Origin: CAYSIX01 sp964431205
GTDB taxonomy: Bacteria > Planctomycetota > Phycisphaerae > Phycisphaerales > Phycisphaeraceae
Reading direction: 5' to 3'
NCBI GenBank assembly: GCA_964431205.1
Contig: CAYSIX010000018.1
Coordinates: 1-28,288 of the forward strand
DNA: 28,288 nt
The notes under the pieces are model-generated. The model was not told the DNA's origin, did not search any database, and was given only the letters and a program-made list of their open reading frames with translations. Of this stretch, positions 7,228 to 14,531 are shown in pieces. Positions within the stretch are counted from its first letter, which is position 1, and each line of letters begins with the position of its first letter. The translations under genes were made by a program, and so were the position numbers.

Positions 7228-8189
7228 TTGAGCAGCAGACCCACCGTCGTGGTCAGCGAATCGCTCGCCGACGCGCCCGCCGCCTGGCTGGCCGAACGCG
7301 CGGACGTCGTGAACGTCGACGACGGCGACCGCGACGCGCTGATCGCCTCACTCCGTGATGCCGACGGCCTGGTCGTGCGCACCTACACCCGCGTGACCGG
7401 CGAGCTGCTCGAACGCGCGCCGAAGCTGCGCGTCGTCGGCCGCGCCGGCGTCGGGCTCGACAACGTGGACGTCAAGGCGTGCCGCGAGCGCGGCCTCACC
7501 GTCGTGTACACCCCCGACGCCAACACCCAGGCTCGGCCTGATGCTCGACGCCCTCCGCCCCCGCACCGACCTGCCCCCCCGCGCCGACGGCCACGCCTTC
7601 CACGGCCTGCGCAAGACCGAGGTCGGACGCCAGCTCGACCACCTGACCCTCGGGATCGTCGGGTTCGGCCGCATCGGCAAACGACTCGGCGCCGTCGCCC
7701 ACGCGATCGGCATGAACTTGAAGGTCTGCGACCTGCTGCCCGAGGTCGAGTTGCGCAAGGCCGTCGAGTTCGCCTTCGACTTCGTTTCGCACGACAAGCT
7801 TTACGCCGAGAGCGACGTCGTCACCCTCCACGCCGACGGACGGCCCAGCAACCGGCACCTGATCGACGCCGCCGCCCTGTCCCACTTCCGCGACCACGCG
7901 ATCCTCATCAACGCCGCGCGCGGCCCGCTGGTCGATCACACCGCGCTCGCGACCTGGCTGCGCGAGCACCCCGACGCCCGGGCGATCCTCGACGTGCACG
8001 NNNNNNNNNNTGCACGAGCCCGAGCCGCCCCCCGCCGACGACAGCTTCCCCCTCTGGGACCTGCCCAACGCCCGCCTGCTGCCCCACTTGGCCGCCCGCA
8101 CCGACCAGGCCCTGCAGAACATGAGCTGGGTCGTCCGCGACGTCATGACCGTCCTCGAAGGCCACCCGCCGCACTACCCGGCGATGTAG
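7228..8189 (+). CDS. D-2-hydroxyacid dehydrogenase (phosphoglycerate dehydrogenase-like), interrupted in this assembly
   Basis: The gene is read in three frames. Segment 1 (TTG at 7228, GGAAG seven bases upstream) gives the substrate domain up to YTPDANTQ near 7530. Segment 2, shifted by one frame, resumes at LGLMLDALRP and carries the NAD loop GIVGFGRIGKRLG and the catalytic Arg in INAARGPLVD. Segment 3 follows ten Ns and ends EPEPPPADD...LLPHLAARTD...YPAM with TAG at 8187-8189, carrying the catalytic His. Between segments 1 and 2 about six residues expected in the family (AVAEYV-like) are missing, implying loss of 3n+2, probably 17, nucleotides. The N gap is likely artificial because both flanks carry TGCACG; merging them restores DVHEPEP with the catalytic Glu. 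So this is either an intact gene damaged by assembly or a true pseudogene. Product length would be about 315 residues. Confidence 0.75.
8001..8010. other. Assembly gap (10 Ns)
   Basis: Ten Ns inside the dehydrogenase gene. The hexamer TGCACG occurs immediately before (7995-8000) and immediately after (8011-8016) the gap, which suggests that the contig ends overlap and nothing is missing. Confidence 0.95.
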
Positions 8190-8366
8190 CAGACCTACCC
8201 CCGTGTGACGTGACCACTGACCGCTGGCCGACGGACCACCGGATCCGCCTCGACAGGCCGTCCCGGCAGGTGGCGAACCAGCGCCCTCGACTCCGGAGGC
8301 ACGAAAACCCGCCCACCCACGCGAACCGCTCCCGCCCCGCCGGCGTATCAACTGCGGAAGCAACGA

Positions 8367-8492
8367 TCGCGGCCCGATTGCCGCGACATCCAGGAAACTC
8401 TCCTTCCCTCCAATGGACGGGAGGATCGAAGCAAACTCTCGATCCCTACCCTCCCCAAAGCGGCCGCTGCTCCTCCCAGCGACCGCTTTTTT
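8367..8492 (+). ncRNA. Candidate structured RNA ending in a terminator
   Basis: The 344-bp gap between 8189 and 8534 has no plausible ORF. Its right half holds, in order on the plus strand, a hairpin TCGCGGC/GCCGCGA (8367-8373 with 8380-8386), a bulged CCTTCCC/GGGAGG pairing just after 8400, a hairpin GGATCGA/TCGATCC (8423-8429 with 8439-8445), and a terminator (8457-8492). I do not recognise a known RNA family: tmRNA, RNase P and SRP signature sequences are absent. It could be a small RNA, or merely a folded 3' UTR of the dehydrogenase gene 180 nt upstream. No promoter is obvious. Confidence 0.3.
8457..8492 (+). terminator. Rho-independent terminator
   Basis: AAAGCGG pairs with CCGCTTT and GCTG with CAGC across a 2x2 internal mismatch, followed by six Ts (8487-8492) on the plus strand. 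In the opposite direction there are only three Ts, so the plus orientation is preferred, though it could also help stop the minus-strand gene that ends at 8534. Confidence 0.75.
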
Positions 8493-8533
8493 CCTGTTCC
8501 CGACGCCCGCAACCCGCGCCGCCCGCCGCCGGC

Positions 8534-9097
8534 CTACTTCGGCTCATAGCTGAAGTTCTGCCCGCCGATCGTGGCCTCGTACATCAGCCCGGCCCTGGTC
8601 ATGGTGAACACGAGCACGCCGTGCTCGTAGTCGGCGTCGGCCGAGGCGCCCGCGGTGGCCGCGACGGCCGAGGCCTGGGCCGCGAACGCGAAGTTGCCCG
8701 ACTTGAACCGTCGCAGGGCGGCCTCATCCTCGAAAAAGATCAGCTCGCTGTAGGTCTGCCCGCCGAGCTGAAACCCGATCGTGCCCTGCGAGAGGTCGCA
8801 GTACCCGACCATCTGGCCGCCCTCGTACAGCTCGCCGCGGCCGTACGCCCCACCAAGGCCCGCCCCGCCCTTGCCGACCGTCGGGAACACAGCGTAGCCC
8901 GCCGAGGAGTCGAACAGCTCCTGCATTGTCGGGTCCCGCTGCTTGAACCGCTGAATCGTCTCCTGCACGTCCCGGTGCAGCTCGGCCTTCTTGCCGGGCG
9001 TCTTGGGTGCGGTCGAGCAGCCCGCGTACGGTGCCAGCGCAAGGCTCATGACCAGCAGCAGCGAAACAGCGGCGGGGCGGGGCGTATGGGTCGACAT
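8534..9097 (-). CDS. Exported SYLF/YSC84-domain protein, probable lipoprotein
   Basis: SYLF-domain proteins bind lipids or actin in eukaryotes; bacterial versions are usually exported and of unknown role. The 187-residue product has an N-terminal signal of about 25 residues ending LALAPYAGC. The Cys suggests a lipoprotein, but the -3 residue (Tyr) is not a standard lipobox. The domain then shows FDSSAGYAVFPTVGKGGAGLGGAYGRGELY, GTIGFQLGGQTYSELIFF and GVLVFTMTRAGLMYEATIGGQ, the glycine-rich repeats that define the family. The ATG at 9097 has AGGAG six bases upstream; the frame is open further upstream but overlaps the divergent copper-protein gene. It ends 41 bp from the terminator at 8457-8492. 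Confidence 0.87.
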   Translation of the reverse strand: MSTHTPRPAAVSLLLVMSLALAPYAGCSTAPKTPGKKAELHRDVQETIQRFKQRDPTMQELFDSSAGYAVFPTVGKGGAGLGGAYGRGELYEGGQMVGYCDLSQGTIGFQLGGQTYSELIFFEDEAALRRFKSGNFAFAAQASAVAATAGASADADYEHGVLVFTMTRAGLMYEATIGGQNFSYEPK

Positions 9098-9187
9098 GGG
9101 AGGCTCCTGAAGGCGTGTATGAAAGTTGGCCGTGTCATTCGGACTTCGCGGCCGGATCGAGGTCAGAGGCGATCCAGTGACCGGGGA

Positions 9188-9216
9188 TTGCAGATGGTTT
9201 TGAGACTCATTATCAT
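9188..9216 (+). promoter_or_regulatory. Promoter of the copper-protein gene
   Basis: TTGCAG (9188-9193), exact 17-bp spacer, TATCAT (9211-9216; one mismatch to TATAAT). The predicted start of transcription (about 9223) is almost at the ATG (9226), implying a leaderless mRNA; no Shine-Dalgarno sequence is present. Confidence 0.55.
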
Positions 9217-9225
9217 GACCTCGCC

Positions 9226-10239
9226 ATGACCACGACCCCCACCACCTGCTCGATCGGTCTGCTGCTCGCCCTCCTTCAGGCCCCGATGGCGTTACCTCTC
9301 GCGGCCGACGAGCCTTACCAGCCACGAACCCGACATTACTACCTCGCCGTCGAGGACGTCACCTGGGACTACGCCCCCGGCGGCGGCAACCCCATGCACC
9401 CGGGCCACAACCTCGGCGATTGGGGCCAACAGACCGCCTATCCCAAGACACGCTACGTCGGCTACACCGACGACACCTTCACAAAGAAGGCTCCCCACGC
9501 CAAGCACCTCGGCCTGCTCGGGCCCCTGATCCGCGCCGCCGTCGGCGACACGATCCAGATCCACCTGCTCAACCGCGCCGATCGCCCCTACAGCCTCCAC
9601 CCCATCGGCACGACCTACGACAAATCCAGCGAAGGCGCCGCCTACGCCGGCCAGCACCCGCCCGGCTCCGCCGTCCCGCCCGGCCAGCGCCACACCTACA
9701 CCCTCCGCGTCCGCCCACAGGACGGCCCCGGACCCAACGACCCCAGCTCCATCCTCCGCCTCTACCGCTCCCACGTCGATCCCGTCGGAGACGTCTACCG
9801 CGGCCTCGTCGGCCCCATGATCATCACCCGCGCCGAAGCCGCCGACGACGACGCTCGGCCGCGCGACGTCGACCGCGAGTTCGTCTGCCTCTTCATGGTC
9901 TTCGACGAGAACACCGAGGGCGAGGAGGTCGAGGGCCATCTCATGCACGCGATCAACGGGTTCATCTTCGGGCACCAGCCGGGGCTGGTCATGAAGCGCG
10001 GCGAGCGCGTGCGCTGGCACGTGTTCGCGATGGGCAGCGAGGTGGACGTGCACACGCCGCACTGGCACGGCAACGGCGTGGTCGAGGCCGGCCACCGCCG
10101 CGAGGTGCTCATGCTCCTGCCGTCCTTCTCCCGCACCGCCGACATGCAGGCCGACAACCCCGGCACCTGGATGTTCAAGTGCAACATCGCCGACCACGTC
10201 GACGCCGGCATGATGTCGCTCTACACCGTCGAGCCGTGA
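9226..10239 (+). CDS. Two-domain cupredoxin (ceruloplasmin/hephaestin-like multicopper oxidase family) with incomplete trinuclear site
   Basis: Exported 337-residue protein with an N-terminal signal (cleavage probably after LPLAA near 27) and two cupredoxin domains like ceruloplasmin units: HLGLLGPLIRAAVGDTIQI (94-112), GLVGPMIITR (193-202), VDVHTPHWHGNG (274-284) and NPGTWMFKCNIADHVDAGMM (311-330). The type 1 blue-copper ligands are complete: His276, Cys319, His324, Met329. Of the four His-x-His pairs that hold the type 2/3 cluster, only His279/His281 is intact. The others read His125-Pro-Ile127, Arg181-Ser-His183 and Lys318-Cys-Asn320. This argues against four-electron oxidase activity and for a blue-copper electron carrier or copper-binding protein. 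Trimeric nitrite reductase-like roles are less likely because their ligand sets also differ. Divergent from the SYLF gene. Confidence 0.85.
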   Translation: MTTTPTTCSIGLLLALLQAPMALPLAADEPYQPRTRHYYLAVEDVTWDYAPGGGNPMHPGHNLGDWGQQTAYPKTRYVGYTDDTFTKKAPHAKHLGLLGPLIRAAVGDTIQIHLLNRADRPYSLHPIGTTYDKSSEGAAYAGQHPPGSAVPPGQRHTYTLRVRPQDGPGPNDPSSILRLYRSHVDPVGDVYRGLVGPMIITRAEAADDDARPRDVDREFVCLFMVFDENTEGEEVEGHLMHAINGFIFGHQPGLVMKRGERVRWHVFAMGSEVDVHTPHWHGNGVVEAGHRREVLMLLPSFSRTADMQADNPGTWMFKCNIADHVDAGMMSLYTVEP

Positions 10240-10349
10240 GCGACCAAGGACCAACGCGGAGTTTGACGCGCATTGCCGTGCGCCATGGAGCGCTGCCTAC
10301 CCGCCTGACTCGGCGCCGCTGAATCCTACTTCGCTCGCTCCGATCCAGG

Positions 10350-11411
10350 TCATTCCGGTGCCACGCAGCTCGCGCCGCCCTGCGACGGCGGCAGAGCACG
10401 TACCGGCTCCCCGAGCGCGTTCTCGACGAGCTCACCACGATCTTCGGCTTCGACCGGAATATCGCCGACTCGGTACCGGATGCCCTTGATCTGATCGACC
10501 ACCGTGTAGCCTTCCGGAATGCTCAACCGATAGTCCGATTCCGCCCAGTCACGATGGTTCACAGAGACCTTCTCGACCTCGCAGGTCAGCCGCGCCTGGC
10601 CTTCGTGCCATCCTTCCGGACGGATGAGCGTCACGCGCCTTGGGTACCACACGCCCTCCGCGGGTTCGACGAAGTCATCCGCTCGCCATTCTTCCTCAAG
10701 GCGTTCCGTTCCATCCTCTTGTGATCTGACCAATCGACGACCCAACAGAGCGTAGTTCCTCGCCGGATCAAGCCAGAAGACCTCTTTCCACTCGGGATGA
10801 TCGCCGGGCCACAACGCAAGAGCGGGGCGACCATCCAGTTCCGTTTCCTCGAGGCGGAATGGAATGCCCTTCTCGACGGCCTCCTCGAAGACTTGTGAAA
10901 ATGTCTCGCCGTCCCAGTCATAGAAGTAAATCGTGTAGGGCAGGGCGCCGGCCATGGCGGCAAAATGACCTCCAAGATCCGGTGGCCGATTGGCCAGAAT
11001 CTGACCACCGCTGACTCGATGAACTTTGCCAAGGGAACCGCTCCAGTGTCTGACGGTCAGTCCGACCTTCCCGTCGTAGGAAGCCGCCCACGCGCCGTGC
11101 CCGAAGTCCGCCGGGCCGTCCTGCCAGGGCAACACGGATTCAATCTCGACCTTGCCTTTTCGACCCGGCAGACTCTCGATCCACAAGTGCGCCTCACACC
11201 GCTGGGGAGAGCTCCGCCACTCGGCATCCGCGGTGTCGCGCACCTCCACGGTCACGCGACCCGCAACCTCTACATTGATCAACTTCGTCTCGGCTTGTCG
11301 GATTCGATGGATGACCTCAATCGGATCCAGCTCAGCGGACTGGCAAAGCCCTCCGCTACCAAGCACGGCCACTGACACCAACGCCTGAGTGATTCGTGTG
11401 CTGCTGTCCAT
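10350..11411 (-). CDS. Exported protein of unknown function, LolA-like fold suspected
   Basis: I do not recognise a named family. The 353-residue product has a signal peptide (about 1-26, ending in GGLCQSAELD) and then ELDPIEVIHRIRQAETKLINVEVAGRVTVEV, an opening common in exported planctomycete proteins with a LolA/LppX-like beta-sheet fold. Later segments alternate short strands with Trp and Tyr (GVWYPRRVTLIRPEGW; YRLSIPEGYTVVDQIKG), also as in that group; the strands are consistent with a beta barrel-like half shell, but this is inference. ATG at 11411 follows GGAGAGCTCCC. The gene and the 300 bp upstream of it have visibly lower GC and more mixed third positions than their neighbours, so acquisition from elsewhere is possible. 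It is convergent with the copper protein gene and has no operon partner. Confidence 0.7.
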   Translation of the reverse strand: MDSSTRITQALVSVAVLGSGGLCQSAELDPIEVIHRIRQAETKLINVEVAGRVTVEVRDTADAEWRSSPQRCEAHLWIESLPGRKGKVEIESVLPWQDGPADFGHGAWAASYDGKVGLTVRHWSGSLGKVHRVSGGQILANRPPDLGGHFAAMAGALPYTIYFYDWDGETFSQVFEEAVEKGIPFRLEETELDGRPALALWPGDHPEWKEVFWLDPARNYALLGRRLVRSQEDGTERLEEEWRADDFVEPAEGVWYPRRVTLIRPEGWHEGQARLTCEVEKVSVNHRDWAESDYRLSIPEGYTVVDQIKGIRYRVGDIPVEAEDRGELVENALGEPVRALPPSQGGASCVAPE

Positions 11412-11711
11412 GGGAGCTCTCCGGATTATTTAAGGGCCATTTCATTCTCGCCTATCGCGTAGCCGAGTCAAGCAAAATCAGCTCTGATGTAGAGACATAC
11501 GGGCGGCTCATGTGCCGATCCATCGCATCTGGAGCGTCGTCTGACTTGGTTGCCCACCACGTTGGGAAGAGCAAGGGAGTCGCGTACAACAGGGTGATCG
11601 CAACTTCGCTTCAGCTCTCACGTTGGGGATGTTGGGCCCCTCGATACCTATGGCAACCTTCTGGAAAAATGTCAGACCCCATATTCTGAAGAAGGTCCCG
11701 CACACCCGACT
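11412..11711. other. Low-GC intergenic region
   Basis: Three hundred bases without a supportable gene and with lower GC than the rest of the window. An open frame of 97 codons on the plus strand has no family-like sequence. An AT-rich TTAAATAAT stretch lies about 10 nt upstream of the Shine-Dalgarno of the 11411 gene and may be its -10 region. Toward 11666-11690 the sequence carries a GTCAGACCCCAT string resembling ends seen beside small transposable elements, but I find no partner repeat. Confidence 0.5.
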
Positions 11712-12560
11712 CTACACGCCGAGGATGCGCGCGGGGTTGGTGCACATCATGCGGCGGAGGTCGGGCTCGGCGAGGCCCTCGTCCCGCAGGGCGGTGGCGA
11801 AAGCGCGGAGCATCTCGGGCGGGTGTGGGTTGTACGGTTGTCCGCCGTCGGTGGCCATGACGCAGTGCTCGGGGCCGACGGCGTGGATCGCCCGGGCGGT
11901 GCGCCTGGGCGGGACGGCGGCGTGCCACTTCGGGCTGCACGAGAGGTAGTCGAACTCGAGCATCGCGCCCAGCTCGGCGGCGGCCTTCATCTGGTCCAGG
12001 TCGAAGCGCGTGAACTGCATGAGCGGGTGCGTCACGAGCATCTTCGTGATGCCCATGTCGCTGGCGACGCGCAGCAGCGCGAGGCTTTCCTCGGGGGCGA
12101 GGTGGCCGGTGCCGAGGGCGATGTCGGCGTCGCGGACCTGCTCGAGGATGGGCATGACCTCGCGGGTAACTCGGCCGTCGGCGTCGACGACGCGGATGCC
12201 TTCGCGGCCCTTGCGTGCTTCGGCGCGGAACATCTCGGCCTCGGCGACCTCGAGGCAGTTGGCCGCGTGCAGCGTGGGCATCCAGATCTGCCGGGCGCCG
12301 AAGGCGATCGCGGTCTCGACGGCGACGGGGTTGAGCCCCCCGACGCTGAGGTTCAACGCCAGCCCGCCGAACACGCCGATGCCCACGTCCTGGGCAGCGA
12401 GTGTCGCGCGATCCGCGGTGAGGGTGTGGTGGCTCTTGAGCAGCACGGCGCGCATGCCGGCGGTCTCCGCCTCGCGCACGAGTTCCCGGTCGTCCACCGA
12501 ACGCTCGTACACGTCCGGCGCCGAGTGCACGTGCAGGTCGATCGCGCCGGTGAGGTCCAT
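11712..12560 (-). CDS. DUF6282-type metal-dependent hydrolase (amidohydrolase/PHP-like TIM barrel)
   Basis: The 282-residue product has the metal-site opening IDLHVHSAPDVYERS, then LLKSHHTL (about 41-48), GVFGGLALNLSVGG, LGTGHLAPEES, and LVTHPLMQF, all placing His/Asp at the strand ends of a TIM barrel, and a late Asp in CVMATDGGQP. This matches the uncharacterised DUF6282 family, related to amidohydrolases and presumed to hydrolyse C-N or C-O bonds with a divalent metal. I chose the ATG at 12560, which overlaps the stop of the upstream gene (TGATG) and has GAAGG seven bases upstream; a GTG one codon earlier is the alternative. It is the last of three tightly linked genes (nitrilase, alpha/beta hydrolase, this), so it probably acts in the same catabolic sequence. 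Confidence 0.75.
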   Translation of the reverse strand: MDLTGAIDLHVHSAPDVYERSVDDRELVREAETAGMRAVLLKSHHTLTADRATLAAQDVGIGVFGGLALNLSVGGLNPVAVETAIAFGARQIWMPTLHAANCLEVAEAEMFRAEARKGREGIRVVDADGRVTREVMPILEQVRDADIALGTGHLAPEESLALLRVASDMGITKMLVTHPLMQFTRFDLDQMKAAAELGAMLEFDYLSCSPKWHAAVPPRRTARAIHAVGPEHCVMATDGGQPYNPHPPEMLRAFATALRDEGLAEPDLRRMMCTNPARILGV

Positions 12561-13465
12561 CACGCGCCCTTCGCCTCGCTCAGCCGTGCTTCAATCCACT
12601 CCGCCACACGCGCGCCCAGCGCCTGGAACTTCGGGTCCTCATCGTGCATGAACTCGGTGTGCCCGGCGCCCTCGATCCAGTACAGCTCCTTCGGCCCGGC
12701 GTAGGCGCGGTGCAGCGACTCGGCCTCCTCGACGGGGTGCAGCTGATTCTGATCGCCGTGCGCGATCAGCAGCGGCAGGCGCATGCGGTCGGCGTAGGCC
12801 TGCGGGTCCCAGCGCAGGAGCGAATCGGCCAGCTCGAACGAGTAGCGCTCGGCCTCGTAGCCGGGGGTCTTGCGCAGCACATCGTCGACGTACCGCCGCG
12901 ACTGCGGGTCGAGCGGGTAGATGTCGAACGGGTCGGCCTCGGCGGCGGCGCCGGTGCGGCTGCGTTCGCGGCGCTCATGATCCACACGCTCACAGAACGC
13001 GCGGTAGTCGGCGTCGTCGCGGTGGGCGCGCTGCACGCGCTTGCCGTTGTAGAAACCATTGACGGCGATGACTCCGGCCAGACCCGGCAGCTCGCGCGCC
13101 GCGTCGAGCACGAGCCCGCCACCCATCCCCCAGCCGAGCAGGACGAGGTGGGAGGCATCGACGCGTTCGTCGCCGGCGACAAAGGCCGCGGCGTGGCGGA
13201 TGTCTCGGACCTGCTCCTCGAGCAGCACGCGGTAAGGCGTGCCCTCGCTGTCGGCGAAGCCGCGATAGTCGAAGCCGAAGCAGGCGTGCCCGCGGGCGGT
13301 GAGAAATCGCGCGAAGCGGGCGGGGTGGATGTGGCGCAGGCCGGTGAAACCCGAGCAGGCGATGACGATCGGTTGCGGCGTGGCGGGATCGTGGCCGTCA
13401 GGCCAGAAGAAGCTGGCGCCGAGGCGAAGGCCGTCGCTGAAAAAATGCGTTTGTTCGGTGCGCAT
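12560..13465 (-). CDS. Alpha/beta-hydrolase-fold protein with glycine at the nucleophile position
   Basis: The 301-residue protein has the alpha/beta hydrolase layout: early IVIACSGFTGLRHIHP (oxyanion region), DYRGFADSEG, the nucleophile elbow at about 108-117, a lid region (145-225), then HGDQNQLHP with Asp238 and EGAGHTEFMH with His269. The elbow reads Gly-Trp-Gly113-Met-Gly-Gly: where Ser, Cys or Asp is expected there is Gly113, encoded by GGG. The acid and base are kept. Ser codons need more than one change to become GGG, so a simple sequencing error is unlikely. The protein may be a non-hydrolytic member (lyase, decarboxylase or binding role) or use another nucleophile. ATG at 13465 has AGGAG five bases upstream. 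It starts 24 nt after the nitrilase gene and overlaps the DUF6282 gene, so the three are co-translated. Confidence 0.8.
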   Translation of the reverse strand: MRTEQTHFFSDGLRLGASFFWPDGHDPATPQPIVIACSGFTGLRHIHPARFARFLTARGHACFGFDYRGFADSEGTPYRVLLEEQVRDIRHAAAFVAGDERVDASHLVLLGWGMGGGLVLDAARELPGLAGVIAVNGFYNGKRVQRAHRDDADYRAFCERVDHERRERSRTGAAAEADPFDIYPLDPQSRRYVDDVLRKTPGYEAERYSFELADSLLRWDPQAYADRMRLPLLIAHGDQNQLHPVEEAESLHRAYAGPKELYWIEGAGHTEFMHDEDPKFQALGARVAEWIEARLSEAKGA

Positions 13466-13489
13466 GTCGGCTCCTGCGCGATGGGTGGG

Positions 13490-14401
13490 TCAGCGTGGCT
13501 TGGGCGCGGGGGGCTCGTCAGCCAGGGCCCCGTCAAAGAAGCGGTCGCGTCGCACCTTGGACTTGAGCACGCGCTGGCCGAGCTGCACGGTGTGGGCGAG
13601 GCTGTCGTCGCGACGGAACGGCAGCTTAATCCGCTGCTGGCGCAACGCGGCGTAGTCGAGGTCGGCCAACACGAAGTCGGGCTCGGCCGTGTGGCTCTGG
13701 GCGATCAGGTTGCCGTCCGGGCCGACGACGAACGAGCCGCCCCAGTAGTGGTACTGGCCGTCGGCCCCGGCCTGGTTGGCGAAGACGACGAAACAGGAGA
13801 GCGTCAGCGCGTAGCTGCGGCACATCCAGTGCCAGGCGTCGTCGCACGGCGTGGTGTCGGTCAGGCCCTCGGTCGAGCTGGCGGCGTGGATGATCAGCAC
13901 GTCGGCCCCGTCGTGGGCGGCCAGGTAGGCCAGCGGCAGGTGCCAGGCGTCGCCGCAGATGAGCATGCCCATGCGGCCGTGCGCGGTGTCGAACGCCGAG
14001 ACGTCCCACCCGGCGCCGAAGTAGCGTCGCTCGTCGAACATGCCGTAGGTCGGCAGGTAGTTCTTGCGGTGAACGTGCCGGATCTTGCCCTGCTCGAGGA
14101 AGATCGAGCTGTTGTAGAAGAGGGTCGAGCGGGTTTCCTCGATCAGGCCCACGGCGATGCCGATGCGCTTCGACAGCTCGCGCAGCCGACCGACCTGCGG
14201 ACCGTCGAGCCGGACGGCGGCACAGGAGAAGCGGTTGTCCACGAGGTACCCGGTCAGGGCCATCTCGGGGAAAACCAGGTGATGAGCGCCGTGCTCGACG
14301 GCCCGGTCCACCAGGTCGGCGATGCACTGCAGGTTCCGCTCGACGTCGGCGGGGACCGCCTGCATCTGGCCGATCGCGATTCGGAATCCCTTCTCGCGCA
14401 T
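13490..14401 (-). CDS. Nitrilase-superfamily carbon-nitrogen hydrolase
   Basis: Hydrolyses amides, nitriles, N-carbamoyl groups or ureido compounds. The 303-residue protein starts RIAIGQMQAVPADVERNL and has the complete Cys-Glu-Lys triad: Glu46 (FPEMALTGY), Lys113 (HRKNYLPTYGMFDE) and Cys149 (LICGDAWH), with the usual spacing. Length is normal for single-domain members. The FDERRYF element after the Lys resembles NAD-synthetase-type and N-carbamoyl/beta-ureidopropionase-type amidases more than true nitrilases; substrate cannot be fixed. The ATG at 14401 has a short-spaced GGAG; the frame extends to 14818 but that part overlaps the PSP1 gene and looks unlike protein. It is the first gene of the three-gene operon with the glycine-elbow hydrolase and DUF6282. 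Confidence 0.88.
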   Translation of the reverse strand: MREKGFRIAIGQMQAVPADVERNLQCIADLVDRAVEHGAHHLVFPEMALTGYLVDNRFSCAAVRLDGPQVGRLRELSKRIGIAVGLIEETRSTLFYNSSIFLEQGKIRHVHRKNYLPTYGMFDERRYFGAGWDVSAFDTAHGRMGMLICGDAWHLPLAYLAAHDGADVLIIHAASSTEGLTDTTPCDDAWHWMCRSYALTLSCFVVFANQAGADGQYHYWGGSFVVGPDGNLIAQSHTAEPDFVLADLDYAALRQQRIKLPFRRDDSLAHTVQLGQRVLKSKVRRDRFFDGALADEPPAPKPR

Positions 14402-14531
14402 GTGCTCCGTTTCGGTAGATGACCGCCCGACCCACATCCGACCGAGATCAACATCGGTCCGCGCCGCGCGGAAACATGGATAAAAATGGGCCGGTTGCGC
14501 CGACCACCGGGTCGCACGGGCCGGGTCGAGC

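Noticed and set aside
11396..11689. 97-codon frame in the low-GC spacer
   Set aside because: No family resemblance, no ribosome site, and it begins inside the start of the 11411 gene on the other strand.
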